Origin: Massilia polaris
GTDB lineage: Bacteria; Pseudomonadota; Gammaproteobacteria; Burkholderiales; Burkholderiaceae_D
Assembly: GCF_012927275.1 (NCBI RefSeq)
Contig: NZ_JABBGG010000008.1
Coordinates: 124,001 to 188,000 of the forward strand
DNA length: 64,000 nucleotides
Direction: 5' to 3'
This document shows positions 54,932 to 64,000 of this stretch, one piece after another; position 1 is the first letter of the stretch; each line of letters starts with the position of its first letter. The notes under the pieces are model-generated. The model saw only the letters and a list, made by a program, of their open reading frames with translations, searched no databases and had not been told where the DNA came from. The position numbers and the translations under genes were made by a program.

Positions 54932-57900
54932 CTAGCGCTGCATCGATTCCCACACTTTCTGAAGCCGCTTTGCCGAAACCGGCATCGGCGTACGCAGTTC
55001 CTGCGCATACAGCGACACGCGCAGCTCTTCGAGCATCCAGCGGAACTCGACCATTTTCGGATCACTGTTCTTGCCGGCCAGCCGGTCCTTCGCCGCGCGC
55101 AGGAAATGGCTGGCGGACTGGTTCCACTCCGCCATCAGGCGTGTATCACGGGTCGGATCGCCACGCAGCTTCTCAAGCCGGACGTTGATTGCCTTCAGAT
55201 AACGCGGGAAATGCGCCAGCTGCGCATAATCGGTATCGGCAACGAAGCGCTTGTGCACCAGGCCTTGCAACTGCCCCTGGATATCGGCGGCGACTTGCTG
55301 CTGCACGTTCTGCAACTTCTTCGGCAGGCCGTGGTACTCGGCCAGCACCTGCCCAACCAGGCGCGCGATCTCGTTTACCAGCAAACCCAGCCGCGACTTG
55401 CCCTCTTCCTTGCGTTTGTTGAACGATGCCGCATCGGCCGGCAGCGGATCCTGCAGGCAAGCGATATCGATCGCCTTCTGGACAATCTGGTCGCGCAATT
55501 CCTCCTGCGACCCGAGCGCCATGAACTGCATGCCCATCTGCTGCATGCCCGGAATATTCTTTTCCGCAAACTTAAGCTGCTCGCGAAATTGCAGCGCGAA
55601 CAGGCGGCGCAAGCCGATGCGATGGGTGCGCGCCGCAACGGCAGGATCGTCGAACACTTCCAGGTCGCAATGCGTGCCCTTGTCGACCAGCGCCGGGAAG
55701 CCGATCAAGGTCAGCTTGCCCTGCACGATCTCGAGCAACTCCGGCAATTCTCCGAAGCTCCAGCTGGTCATGCCGGTATGCTGGCTGACCGCAGGCGCGG
55801 ACGGTGCAGCGGCAGGCGCCGCATTGCCATCCTTGACAGGCGCGTTCCCTTTCGCCGCAGCAGGAACGCCCCCCTTTAATCCCGACAGTTGCTGCAGCGA
55901 AGCAGCCGAAAGGGGCGCCGCTTGCGCTTTACCTTCGGCCATCTTCTGGAAACTCTCGCGCGCCAGGCGGCCGAACTCGTCCTGCAGCGCGGACAAGTTG
56001 CGGCCCATTTCCAGCTGGCGGCCATGCTCGTCGACCACCTTGAAGTTCATGAAGTGGTGCGCCGGCAGGGTCTCCGCCTTGAAGTCGGTGGTCAGCACCG
56101 CAATGCCGGTCTGGGCGCGGATGTCGGCGATGATTGCATCGACCAGGTCACCGCGGCCGAACTTTCCGGCATCGTGCACACGCTCGCAGAACTTCGCCGC
56201 GTAATCCGGCAGCGGCACGCAATGGCGGCGCAGTTTTTGCGGCAGCGATTTAAGCAGCAGGTGCACCTTCTCCTTCAGCATGCCAGGCACCAGCCATCCG
56301 GCGCGCTCGCGCGGCAACTGGTTCAGCGCAAACAGCGGCACCGACAAAGTCACGCCATCGCGCATGCTGCCCGGCTCGAAGTGATAAGCAAGCTGCATCT
56401 CGATGCCGGTCACCGACATCGTTTTCGGGAACAGCTCTGTCGTCACGCCGGCCGCTTCATGGCGCATCAGTTCTTCGCGCACCAGGAACAGCAGCTTCGG
56501 ATTGTCCAGCGTGGCGTCCTTGTGCCACTTCTCGAACCCTGCGCCGTTGACCACATCGAGCGGAATGATCTTCTCGTAGAAGGCCGCGATCAGGTGGTCG
56601 TCCACCAGCACGTCGAGGCGGCGCGACTTGTGTTCGAGGTTTTCGATCTCGCGTATCAGCTTCTGGTTATGTGCGAAGAACGGCGCGCGCGTGTCGTAGT
56701 CGCCCGCCACCAGGCCATCGCGAATGAAAATCTCGCGCGCCTCGGCCGGATTCTTCTGGCCGTAGTTGATGCGGCGCTGGCTGTACACCGTCAGGCCATA
56801 CAGCGTTGCCTTCTCCGACGCGGTTACCTGCGCGGAACGCTTCTCCCAGCGCGGCTCGCCCCACGATTTCCTCAGCAGGTGGCTGCCGACGCGCTCCACC
56901 CACTCGGGCTGTATCTGCGCCACGCAGCGCGCATACAAGCGCGTGGTCTCGACCAGTTCTGCCGCCATCACCCACTTGCCCGGTTTTTTCAGCAGCGACG
57001 ATCCTGGCCAGATGTGGAACTTGATCCCGCGCGCGCCGAGGTAAGCGCCGCCCGGTTCGTCCTCGGCCTTGAAGCCGACGTTACCCAGCAAGCCAGTCAG
57101 CAGCGCCGTATGAAGGTTCTCGTACGTCGCCGGCGCGTCGTTCAGGCGCCAGCCCTGCTCGCGCACGATCGTCAGCAGCTGCGAATGCACGTCGCGCCAC
57201 TCGCGCAGGCGAACCTGCGACAGGAAATTGCTGCGGCAGGTTTCCTGCAGCAGGCGGTTCGACTTCTTATGCTCGATCGCCTGCTCGAACCAGCTCCAGA
57301 TTTTTATGAAGGACAGGAACTCCGATTTCTCGTCGGCGAATTTTTTGTGCGCTTCATCAGCGGCCTGCTGGTATTCCATCGGCCGGTCGCGCGGGTCCTG
57401 CACCGACAGTGCGGACGCCACGATCAGCATCTCGGTCAGGCAGGCGTTATCCAACGCGGCAAGGATCATGCGGCCGACGCGCGGATCGAGCGGCAGCTTG
57501 GCCAGCTTGTGGCCGAGGGGCGTCAGCTGGTTGGCTTCATCGACAGCGCCGACTTCCTGCAGCAGCTGGTAGCCGTCGGCGATCGCGCGGCCCTGCGGCG
57601 GTTCGATGAACGGGAAGGTCTCCACGTCCGTCAGGTGCAGGGCCTTCATGCGCAGGATGACGGCGGCCAGCGACGAACGCAGGATCTCCGGCTCGGTGAA
57701 TTTCGGCCGCTGCAGGAAATCGTCTTCCTCATACAGGCGGACGCAGACGCCATCGGCCACGCGGCCGCAGCGGCCGGCGCGCTGGTTGGCCGCCGATTGC
57801 GCGATCGGCTCGACCTGCAGCTGTTCAACCTTGTTGCGGAAGCTGTAGCGCTTCACGCGCGCCAGGCCGGCGTCCACCACGAAGCGGATGCCGGGCACGG

Positions 57901-59047
57901 TCAGCGAGGTCTCGGCCACGTTGGTGGCCAATACGATGCGGCGCGCATTGCTGATCTTGAAGACGCGGTCCTGCTCTTCGACCGACAGGCGGGCGAACAG
58001 CGGCAGGATCTCGACGTGCGGCGGGTGATGCTTGCGCAGCGCCTCGGCGCAATCGCGGATCTCGCGCTCGCCAGGCAGGAACACCAGCACGTCGCCCGAA
58101 CCGATGCGGCTCAACTCGTCGACCGCGTCGATGACGCCGTCGAGCAGGTCGCGCTTTTCACGCGCTGCCTGCGCCTTCGGCTGCGGCTTCCCCTCGGGAG
58201 CACTGGCAGTCACCGGGTCGCGGTCGATCGGACGGTAGCGCACTTCCACCTTGTACAGGCGGCCCGACACCTCGATCACAGGCGCCGGCTTGCCCGGCTG
58301 GCCGAAGTGGCGCGAGAAGCGGTCCGCGTCGATGGTCGCGGACGTGATGATCACCTTCAGGTCGGGACGGCGCGGCAGCAGCTGCTTAAGGTAGCCAAGC
58401 AGGAAATCGATGTTCAGGCTGCGCTCGTGCGCCTCATCGATGATGATCGTGTCGTAGGCTTTGAGCAGCGGGTCGGTCTGGGTTTCGGCCAGCAGGATAC
58501 CGTCGGTCATCAGCTTGACCGACGCGCCCTTCGACAGCGTATCGTTGAAGCGGACCTTGAAGCCCACGTGCTCGCCCAGCGGCGAGCCCAGTTCCTGCGC
58601 GATGCGCTTGGCGGTCGACGACGCCGCGATCCTGCGCGGCTGCGTGTGGCCGATCAGGCCTTTCTGGCCGCGGCCAAGTTCAAGGCAGATCTTCGGCAGC
58701 TGGGTAGTCTTGCCCGAGCCGGTTTCGCCCGAGACGATGATCACCTGGTTCTCGGTCAGCGCCTTGGCGATGTCGCCGCGGCGGCCCGAGACCGGCAGGT
58801 CTTCGGGGAAGGTAATCGGCGGCAGCGGATTGCGCACCACTTCACGCGGCTCGCGCGGCGCCCGCGGGCCCTGCTCCTTCGGCCTGCGCTCACCCGCTTC
58901 GCGCGCGGGACGCGGCTGTCCCTGGCGCTGGTCCTGCGCCTTGCGCGGCTGGCCGCCGTCGCGCTGCTGGGGAGCCTTGCGCGCTTGCTGCGCCTGCGTT
59001 GCGGGTACTTCGGGCTTGTTACTCTGTTCTGACATCGTTTTTTGCAT
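54932..59047 (-). CDS. hrpA: ATP-dependent RNA helicase HrpA
   Basis: This DEAH-box RNA helicase of about 1371 residues has an N-terminal basic Gln/Pro/Arg-rich tail of about 75 residues. The core motifs are VSGETGSGKTTQLPK (I), QPRRIAA (Ia), IIIDEAHERS (II, DEAH), ITSATID (III), then VFLPGEREIRD and NVAETSLTVPGI (V) and QRAGRCGR (VI). The helicase-associated, OB and DUF3418-like C-terminal regions of the long bacterial form follow. The start is uncertain between 59047 (MQKTMSEQ) and 59035 (MSEQSNK); neither has a clear ribosome site. Confidence 0.95.
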   Translation of the reverse strand: MQKTMSEQSNKPEVPATQAQQARKAPQQRDGGQPRKAQDQRQGQPRPAREAGERRPKEQGPRAPREPREVVRNPLPPITFPEDLPVSGRRGDIAKALTENQVIIVSGETGSGKTTQLPKICLELGRGQKGLIGHTQPRRIAASSTAKRIAQELGSPLGEHVGFKVRFNDTLSKGASVKLMTDGILLAETQTDPLLKAYDTIIIDEAHERSLNIDFLLGYLKQLLPRRPDLKVIITSATIDADRFSRHFGQPGKPAPVIEVSGRLYKVEVRYRPIDRDPVTASAPEGKPQPKAQAAREKRDLLDGVIDAVDELSRIGSGDVLVFLPGEREIRDCAEALRKHHPPHVEILPLFARLSVEEQDRVFKISNARRIVLATNVAETSLTVPGIRFVVDAGLARVKRYSFRNKVEQLQVEPIAQSAANQRAGRCGRVADGVCVRLYEEDDFLQRPKFTEPEILRSSLAAVILRMKALHLTDVETFPFIEPPQGRAIADGYQLLQEVGAVDEANQLTPLGHKLAKLPLDPRVGRMILAALDNACLTEMLIVASALSVQDPRDRPMEYQQAADEAHKKFADEKSEFLSFIKIWSWFEQAIEHKKSNRLLQETCRSNFLSQVRLREWRDVHSQLLTIVREQGWRLNDAPATYENLHTALLTGLLGNVGFKAEDEPGGAYLGARGIKFHIWPGSSLLKKPGKWVMAAELVETTRLYARCVAQIQPEWVERVGSHLLRKSWGEPRWEKRSAQVTASEKATLYGLTVYSQRRINYGQKNPAEAREIFIRDGLVAGDYDTRAPFFAHNQKLIREIENLEHKSRRLDVLVDDHLIAAFYEKIIPLDVVNGAGFEKWHKDATLDNPKLLFLVREELMRHEAAGVTTELFPKTMSVTGIEMQLAYHFEPGSMRDGVTLSVPLFALNQLPRERAGWLVPGMLKEKVHLLLKSLPQKLRRHCVPLPDYAAKFCERVHDAGKFGRGDLVDAIIADIRAQTGIAVLTTDFKAETLPAHHFMNFKVVDEHGRQLEMGRNLSALQDEFGRLARESFQKMAEGKAQAAPLSAASLQQLSGLKGGVPAAAKGNAPVKDGNAAPAAAPSAPAVSQHTGMTSWSFGELPELLEIVQGKLTLIGFPALVDKGTHCDLEVFDDPAVAARTHRIGLRRLFALQFREQLKFAEKNIPGMQQMGMQFMALGSQEELRDQIVQKAIDIACLQDPLPADAASFNKRKEEGKSRLGLLVNEIARLVGQVLAEYHGLPKKLQNVQQQVAADIQGQLQGLVHKRFVADTDYAQLAHFPRYLKAINVRLEKLRGDPTRDTRLMAEWNQSASHFLRAAKDRLAGKNSDPKMVEFRWMLEELRVSLYAQELRTPMPVSAKRLQKVWESMQR

Positions 59048-59076
59048 GAATTTGGCGCGCAAGTCGCGCAGCGAAT

Positions 59077-59082
59077 TATAAT
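59077..59082 (+). promoter_or_regulatory. Perfect -10 TATAAT overlapping the 5' end of argA
   Basis: TATAAT ends seven bases before ATG 59090, so the transcript is expected to begin at that A. No ribosome-binding site lies before it, which fits a leaderless message. Confidence 0.55.
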
Positions 59083-59089
59083 GCGGCAA

Positions 59090-60400
59090 ATGGAAACTCC
59101 TACCCAATTCGTCCAATGGCTGCGCTCAGTCGCGCCGTACATCCACGCTTTCCGTGGAAAGACCTTCGTGGTCGCATTCCCGGGCGAACTTGTCGCCGCC
59201 GGCGCACTGTCGGTCCTGGCGCAGGACCTGTCGCTGCTGGTCGCACTCGGCATCCGCGTCGTCATCGTGTACGGCTCGCGCCCGCAGGTGGCCGAACAGC
59301 TCGCGCTGCGTAACGTCGAAGGCCGCTTCCACAACGGCCTCCGCATCACCGACACCGCCGCACTCGAATGCGCGAAGGAGGCCGCGGGCGAACTGCGGCT
59401 CGATATCGAAGCCGCGTTCAGCCAGGGTTTGCCGAACACGCCGATGGCCCATGCCTCGATCCGCATCATCTCAGGTAACTTCGTCACCGCGCGTCCGCTT
59501 GGCGTTATCGACGGCGTCGACCTCGAGCTGACCGGCATCACCCGCAAGGTCGACGCCGAACGAATCCACGCGATCCTCGGCACCGACAGCCTGGTGCTGC
59601 TCTCGCCGCTCGGGTTCTCGCCGACCGGCGAAGCGTTCAACCTGACGATGGAAGACGTCGCCGTATCGGCCGCCATCGCGCTGCACGCCGACAAAATCAT
59701 CTTCATCACCGAAACGGCGATGATGCTTGACGAAGGCGGCGCCGAGATCCGCGAACTGTCCTCGCACCAGGCCGAAGCCGTTCTGGAAGCGGCCTTCCTT
59801 GCGACCGACTCGTCGTTCTACCTGCAGCACGCGATCAAGGCATGCAACAGCGGCGTCTCGCGCGCCCACATCGTGCCGTTCGAGATGGACGGCTCGGCGC
59901 TGCTCGAACTGTTTACCCACGACGGCGTAGGCACCATGATCAGCTACGAGAACCTCGAAAGCCTGCGAAAGGCCACAATTGAGGACGTCGGCGGAATTAT
60001 CAAGCTGATCGAACCGCTGGAAGCCGACGGCACCCTGGTCAAGCGCGGCCGCGAGCTGATCGAACGCGAAATCGACCAGTTCTCGGTGATCGAGCACGAC
60101 GGCGTGATTTTCGGCTGCGCGGCGCTGTATCCGTTCCCGGAAGAGAAAATGGCCGAGATGGCATGCCTGACCGTCAATCCCGAGGTGCAGACCCAGGGCG
60201 ACGGCGAGCGCATCCTGCGCCACATGGAGAACCGCGCGCGCGCCGCCGGACTCAAACAACTGTTCGTCCTGACCACCCGCACTTCGCACTGGTTCCAGAA
60301 GCGCGGCTTCAAGCCCGCGACCATCGATGCGCTGCCAAAAGACCGCCAGCGCATGTACAACTGGCAGCGCAAGTCGCAGGTGCTGGTCAAATCTTTATAA
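59090..60400 (+). CDS. argA: N-acetylglutamate synthase (amino-acid N-acetyltransferase)
   Basis: ArgA transfers acetyl from acetyl-CoA to glutamate, the first step of arginine biosynthesis. The roughly 436-residue protein has an N-terminal amino-acid-kinase fold ([64 protein letters not shown]). A C-terminal GNAT acetyltransferase follows ([21 protein letters not shown] and [29 protein letters not shown]). ATG 59090 (METPTQ) was chosen because the -10 box ends seven bases upstream; ATG 59081 inside that box is in frame but would not be transcribed. Confidence 0.95.
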   Translation: METPTQFVQWLRSVAPYIHAFRGKTFVVAFPGELVAAGALSVLAQDLSLLVALGIRVVIVYGSRPQVAEQLALRNVEGRFHNGLRITDTAALECAKEAAGELRLDIEAAFSQGLPNTPMAHASIRIISGNFVTARPLGVIDGVDLELTGITRKVDAERIHAILGTDSLVLLSPLGFSPTGEAFNLTMEDVAVSAAIALHADKIIFITETAMMLDEGGAEIRELSSHQAEAVLEAAFLATDSSFYLQHAIKACNSGVSRAHIVPFEMDGSALLELFTHDGVGTMISYENLESLRKATIEDVGGIIKLIEPLEADGTLVKRGRELIEREIDQFSVIEHDGVIFGCAALYPFPEEKMAEMACLTVNPEVQTQGDGERILRHMENRARAAGLKQLFVLTTRTSHWFQKRGFKPATIDALPKDRQRMYNWQRKSQVLVKSL

Positions 60401-60432
60401 TTGTAGTTTCACACATCGCATCAGGAGCAGAA

Positions 60433-60705
60433 ATGGCCCGCACCGTCCATTGCATCAAACTCAACAAAGAAGCCGAAGGGCTGGATTTCCCGCCGTATCC
60501 TGGCGAGCTGGGCAAGAAGATTTACGAATCGGTATCGAAGGAAGCCTGGGCCGCATGGCTGAAGCACCAGACCATGCTGGTCAATGAGAACCGCCTGAAC
60601 CTGGCTGACCTGCGTGCGCGCAAGTACCTGGCGGCGCAGATGGAAAAGCATTTCTTCGGCGAAGGCGCCGATGCGGCTGTGGGTTACGTGCCGCCAGCGG
60701 ATTAA
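60433..60705 (+). CDS. yggX: Fe(2+)-trafficking/oxidative-damage protein YggX
   Basis: The 90-residue cytosolic protein has the full family sequence: [33 protein letters not shown], then [35 protein letters not shown]. The conserved Cys in VHCIKL is kept. YggX protects Fe-S proteins from oxidants. An AGGAG site precedes the ATG, and the gene follows argA by 32 bases. Confidence 0.97.
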   Translation: MARTVHCIKLNKEAEGLDFPPYPGELGKKIYESVSKEAWAAWLKHQTMLVNENRLNLADLRARKYLAAQMEKHFFGEGADAAVGYVPPAD

Positions 60706-60720
60706 AATCCGTCGAGAACC

Positions 60721-60754
60721 GTAGGGCGGATAAGCGAAAGCGCATCCGCCCTGC
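60721..60754. repeat. Dispersed hairpin repeat GTAGGGCGGAT, copy 2
   Basis: GTAGGGCGGAT (60721-60731) pairs with ATCCGCCCTGC (60744-60754) between two convergent genes. The same element is found at 37475-37509. Confidence 0.78.
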
Positions 60755-60764
60755 GTTTTACCGT

Positions 60765-61097
60765 CTACATCGCCTTGCACTGGCGTAGTTCACACCGCGC
60801 CATGAAGGTCCTGCCCTCCTGGCACATCATGCGATAAACCTCGACCGGCCCTTCCGGCGTCATCAGCCCGGCGCCCTGTCCGCCCGTACATCCCTTCAGC
60901 TTCGCCATCTTCTCCACCGTCGCCGACGACCGGCCCGGCACGAACGGCACGCGCTCGATCGGCGCGCCATTCGCATCGACCAGCCCCGGCTGGCGCGCAG
61001 CCTTAACCGCCACAGGCGCGACGGCGACCGGTTCGGCTTGGAACATCGAACAGCCGCTGGCAAGCAGCGCGCAGAAGGTCAGCACATACAGCTTCAT
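60765..61097 (-). CDS. Small lipoprotein of unknown function
   Basis: The 110-residue protein has a lipoprotein signal peptide (MKLYVLTFCALLASGC, lipobox ASGC). The mature part has four Cys (LKGCTGGQG, RMMCQEG, ARCELRQC), which may form disulfides in the periplasm. The start at 61097 follows AAGGGGAA. It lies 18 bases downstream of rpiA on the same strand. No family is recognised with confidence. Confidence 0.75.
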   Translation of the reverse strand: MKLYVLTFCALLASGCSMFQAEPVAVAPVAVKAARQPGLVDANGAPIERVPFVPGRSSATVEKMAKLKGCTGGQGAGLMTPEGPVEVYRMMCQEGRTFMARCELRQCKAM

Positions 61098-61114
61098 GGA
61101 TTCCCCTTGGGCGG

Positions 61115-61792
61115 TCAGAACGTCAGCTTCCGTACGCCTTCGCTGGTGCCGAGCAGGCAAACGTCCGCGCCGCGCTGGGCGAACAGGCCCACTGCCACCA
61201 CGCCGACGATCTGGTTGATGTGCGTTTCCAGCGCCGCCGGATCGGTGATCTGCAGGCCGGCCACGTCGATCAGTTCACCGCCGTTGTCGGTGATGAACGC
61301 TTCATCGGCGCCCGGCTTGGTGCGCAGGCGCGGCTGGCCGCCCAGTTCCGCCAGTTTGCGCATGACAGCGGCGCGCGCCATCGGCAGCACTTCCACCGGC
61401 AGCGCGAACTTGCCAAGCACGTCGACCAGCTTGGAGCCGTCGGCGATGCAGACGAACTGCTGCGACACCGAAGCGACGATTTTCTCGCGCGTCAGCGCGG
61501 CGCCGCCGCCCTTGATCATCGCGCCGGCCGCGTTGATTTCATCGGCGCCGTCAATGTAGACGGCGATCGAGGTGACCTCATTCAGGTCGAATACCTCGAT
61601 GCCGTGGCCGCGCAGGCGCGCCGCGGTCGCTTCGGACGAGGCTACCGTGCCCTTGATGCGGTGCTTGATTTTGGCCAGTTCGTCGATGAAGAAATTGGCG
61701 GTCGAGCCAGTGCCGACGCCGATGATTTCGCCGTCAACGACGTAGTCGATGGCGGAACGCGCCACGGCTTGTTTGAGTTCGTCTTGAGTCAT
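61115..61792 (-). CDS. rpiA: Ribose-5-phosphate isomerase A
   Basis: RpiA interconverts ribose-5-phosphate and ribulose-5-phosphate in the non-oxidative pentose phosphate pathway. The 225-residue protein has [19 protein letters not shown] (phosphate loop), [24 protein letters not shown] (catalytic Asp/Glu/Lys region) and [26 protein letters not shown]. The length is standard. Confidence 0.97.
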   Translation of the reverse strand: MTQDELKQAVARSAIDYVVDGEIIGVGTGSTANFFIDELAKIKHRIKGTVASSEATAARLRGHGIEVFDLNEVTSIAVYIDGADEINAAGAMIKGGGAALTREKIVASVSQQFVCIADGSKLVDVLGKFALPVEVLPMARAAVMRKLAELGGQPRLRTKPGADEAFITDNGGELIDVAGLQITDPAALETHINQIVGVVAVGLFAQRGADVCLLGTSEGVRKLTF

Positions 61793-61981
61793 GATGTGAG
61801 TAAAAATGAGGAATATGCCATTTTACCGGATCGCACTGCGCCGGTGCCGGGCAATTTTGCCGACAGGTCCGGGATGACAACTAAGACACACACGCTAATC
61901 GCCCCGGCCTTACCCGCCATGAATAGACGTTCACGTCTGCAAAGGATATTGTTCGACTACTAAACAATCAGTGAACCTGAC

Positions 61982-62677
61982 ATGTCGAACAACGTAGCCG
62001 CAATTCCATTCCAAATATTCTATGAACCGGGCAAGGCATTCGCCGCGCTGCGCGACAAGTCGCACACCTGGCTTCCGCTGCTGGCGCTGATGATCAGCAG
62101 TGCCGCGATGATGTACTGGTACTTCCAGACGGTGGATTTCCCGTGGATGGTCGACCAGGCCATCGCTGCCAAACCGGACATGACCGGCGACGAGCGCGAA
62201 GCGATGCACAAGATGATGTCGCCGACGGTGATGACGTGGTCTGCGCTGGGCGGCATCCTGATCGGCACGCCGATCGCATATGCGCTGTACGCGTTGTATT
62301 ACCTGCTTGCCGGTAAATTCCTTGGCAGCGATATCAGCTACGGAAAATGGTTTGCGCTGACCGCCTGGACCGCGCTTCCGCGCCTGCTGGTGCTGCCGCT
62401 GATGGCGCTGCAAATCATGACGTCGGGCGGGCGCGTGGCCATGGAAGACTTGTCGATGGTGTCGCTGAACTTCCTGTTGCTCCACCTGCCGGTCGGCCAC
62501 CCATGGGGCGGATTCTTCAACAGCCTCGACCTGCCGCTGCTGTGGTCCGCCGTGCTGACCGTGATCGGGCTTCGCGTATGGACCGGCCGCAGCCTGGCTA
62601 CCTGCATCACCGTCAGCGTCTTGCCGCTGCTTGTGATCTTCGGCCTGTGGGCCGCCAAGATCGTCATGTTCGGATAA
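61982..62677 (+). CDS. Yip1-domain membrane protein
   Basis: The 231-residue polytopic protein has about five membrane helices: WLPLLALMISSAAMMYWYFQ, WSALGGILIGTPIAYALYAL, FALTAWTALPRLLVLPLM and LLWSAVLTVIGLRVW, with a further helix near the C-terminus. It is followed after 13 bases by the adaptor pseudogene and then an ABC ATPase, so it is the first gene of an export operon. Its role there is not known. Confidence 0.83.
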   Translation: MSNNVAAIPFQIFYEPGKAFAALRDKSHTWLPLLALMISSAAMMYWYFQTVDFPWMVDQAIAAKPDMTGDEREAMHKMMSPTVMTWSALGGILIGTPIAYALYALYYLLAGKFLGSDISYGKWFALTAWTALPRLLVLPLMALQIMTSGGRVAMEDLSMVSLNFLLLHLPVGHPWGGFFNSLDLPLLWSAVLTVIGLRVWTGRSLATCITVSVLPLLVIFGLWAAKIVMFG

Positions 62678-62690
62678 CGCCTGAAGAAAA

Positions 62691-63901
62691 ATGAAACGAA
62701 AAATCATTGCGGCGGCCGTCGTACTGGCATTCATCGGTGTGCCGGTTGCGGTCAAGCTGTCGAAGAATAAGACGGTAAAGGAAGCGGAACTGGCCAAGGT
62801 CGAACTGCGCCAGATCCAGCCAACCATCCTCGCCTCGGGCAACCTCGTGTTTCGCCAGGAGGTCCAGCTGTCGAGCGAAGTAATCGGGAAAGTCAGCGAG
62901 GTGCTGGTCAAGGAAGGCGACAAGATCGAGCGCGGCCAGGTGCTGCTCAGGCTCGATCCGACACCTACCGCGCCGAAGTGGCGCAGCAGGACGCCAGCCG
63001 GCGCAGTGCTGCGATTTCGATCGAGCGCGCCCAGCTGAACCTCGCCAACCAGAAGCGCAGCCTTGAGCGCAGCGCCAGCCTGGCAAACGCCAAATTCATC
63101 GGCGCCAGCGCTTTCGAAGATGCGCGCCACAAAGCCGACCTGGCCGCAGTCGAGTTGCGCGCCAGCCGCGAAGCGTTCCAGCAGGCCGAGGCGATGCTGT
63201 CTCTGTCGAAGGAGCGCCTGGCCAAGACCGAAGTGCGGGCGCCGATCAGCGGCACCGCAACTGCGGTCCAGATCAAGGTCGGCGAGACCGCCGTCGCCAG
63301 CGCCACCGGCATCGCCGGCTCCAGCCTGATGACAATTGCCGATGTTTCGGGGATCATGGCCGAAGTGAGCGTCGACGAAGCCGATATCGCCGGCGTGGCG
63401 GCAGGCCAGGGTGCGCGTGTGTACCCGTCCGCATACGCCGACAAGCCGGTCAGCGGCAAGGTCGAAAGCGTTTCGCTCACGCCGAAGGTCAGCACCCAGG
63501 GCCGCAACTACATCGTCAAGGTGCGCCTCGACGACAGCCCCCTGGCACTGCGCACCGGCATGACCGCGCGCGTCGAAATCGTGCTGGGCGGCGGCACCGC
63601 CCGCCCTGCCGTGCCGCTGCAGGCGGTACTGACCGAGCAGCCGGCAGGGACAAAGGAGAAGTCCGCCAGCTACGTGCTGGCCGTGGTGGACGGCGTTGTA
63701 AGCAAGCGCACGGTAGAACTGGGACTGGCCGACGACAACAACCAGGAAGTGCTGAAAGGCGTAGTCAAGGGCGATACCGTTGCAATCGGCCCGGCGCGCC
63801 TGCTGCGTGAGCTTCGTGACGGCGACGCCGTCGGCGCACTCAAGGCCGACCCGAAGCAAAGCCGCAGCGCACAGGCCCCTGCCGCGAAGGACAGCCTGTG
63901 A
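62691..63901 (+). pseudogene. MacA/HlyD-type periplasmic adaptor with a one-base deletion
   Basis: The first frame encodes an N-terminal membrane anchor (KRKIIAAAVVLAFIGVPVAVKL) and the start of the lipoyl/barrel domain (VELRQIQPTILASGNLVFRQEVQLSSEVIGKVSEV...VLLRLDP). Near 62960 one base is missing: the following residues DTYRAEVAQQDAS and the hairpin, barrel and membrane-proximal domains (VRAPISGTATAVQIKVGETAVAS...) continue in another frame to the stop at 63899-63901. Inserting a single G restores one MacA-like protein of about 403 residues. Either this is a real inactivation or a sequencing error. It would partner the MacB-type ATPase that follows. Confidence 0.82.
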
Positions 63902-64000
63902 TCCGATTGTCCGGCCTGACGAAAACCTATCGGATGGGCGACCAGGAAGTACGCGCACTGCAGGGCGTGGAGCTGAATATCGGGCGCAACGAATACATCG
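63898..64000 (+). CDS. ABC transporter ATP-binding protein, MacB/LolD type (cut by window end)
   Basis: The first 34 codons, starting GTG at 63898 and overlapping the adaptor stop by four bases, read VIRLSGLTKTYRMGDQEVRALQGVELNIGRNEYI. This is the typical opening of a MacB/LolD-class ATPase before Walker A. It is co-transcribed with the adaptor gene and the Yip1 gene. Confidence 0.85.
   Translation, partial: MIRLSGLTKTYRMGDQEVRALQGVELNIGRNEYI

Noticed and set aside
55889-59032. 1047-codon plus-strand frame opposite hrpA
   Set aside because: It is an antisense shadow in high-GC DNA; hrpA helicase motifs in the minus frame are complete.
61931-63958. 675-codon minus-strand frame over the Yip1 and adaptor genes
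   Set aside because: It overlaps well-supported plus-strand genes, has no recognisable domain and has a shadow-like composition.

Overview
The window is GC-rich, densely coded DNA from a betaproteobacterium, most probably of the Oxalobacteraceae (Massilia/Telluria/Duganella-like). This is inferred from gene content and order: pyrG-kdsA-eno-ftsB, dapA-bamC, argA beside yggX, and dnaE2 with imuAB. No rRNA or tRNA gene and no CRISPR array was seen. mutS is cut by the left edge and a MacB-type ABC ATPase by the right edge.

Region 1 (1-7.7 kb): the end of mutS is translationally coupled to a protein that looks like a metallophosphoesterase with its metal ligands replaced. Next come an MgtC/SapB membrane protein, a SlyD-type prolyl isomerase divergent from a RoxA-type ribosomal oxygenase, a small conserved protein, and an alanine-rich lipoprotein behind an AT-rich leader with a perfect 18-bp palindrome. 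Region 2 (7.7-16 kb) is a long minus-strand run: PHP phosphoesterase (rnm), htpX, yciO, M50 protease, trpS, methyltransferase, dapA, bamC. Region 3 (16-22.8 kb) mixes housekeeping genes (gamma carbonic anhydrase, hslO, thioesterase) with accessory genes: a vapBC module whose toxin has one nonsense codon, a GST, an AhpD-like protein plus ECF41 sigma factor with a recognisable ECF41 promoter, a Nudix hydrolase, an RcnB-like protein and a parDE-like module. Region 4 (22.8-27.2 kb) is ftsB-eno-kdsA-pyrG.

Region 5 (27.4-45.6 kb) holds a PRC-barrel protein, a chemoreceptor, LexA-controlled dnaE2, a TonB-dependent receptor, an M61 peptidase, a three-gene membrane/ArsR operon, a P450-monooxygenase pair with a divergent ArsR-type regulator, a secreted hydrolase, a QseBC-like two-component system and a DegQ/HtrA protease. 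Region 6 (45.7-51.3 kb) is the most disturbed part. It has the 3' half of a small heat-shock gene abutting a cluster of short repeats that resemble transposase-binding sites, then a hybrid histidine kinase, then a resolvase-transposase-ATPase set in which every gene is damaged, then a truncated HigA-like antitoxin. Region 7 (51.4-64 kb) has imuB-imuA (the other half of the SOS mutasome, with its own LexA box), a PHB-depolymerase-like esterase, hrpA divergent from argA (possibly leaderless), yggX, a lipoprotein, rpiA, and a Yip1-adaptor-ABC export cluster in which the adaptor is frameshifted.

The strongest system-level observations are the split imuAB/dnaE2 mutasome linked by matching LexA boxes, the ECF41 regulon with a visible promoter, the decayed Mu/Tn552-like element beside a possible histidine-kinase cargo, and the pseudo-metallophosphoesterase coupled to mutS.
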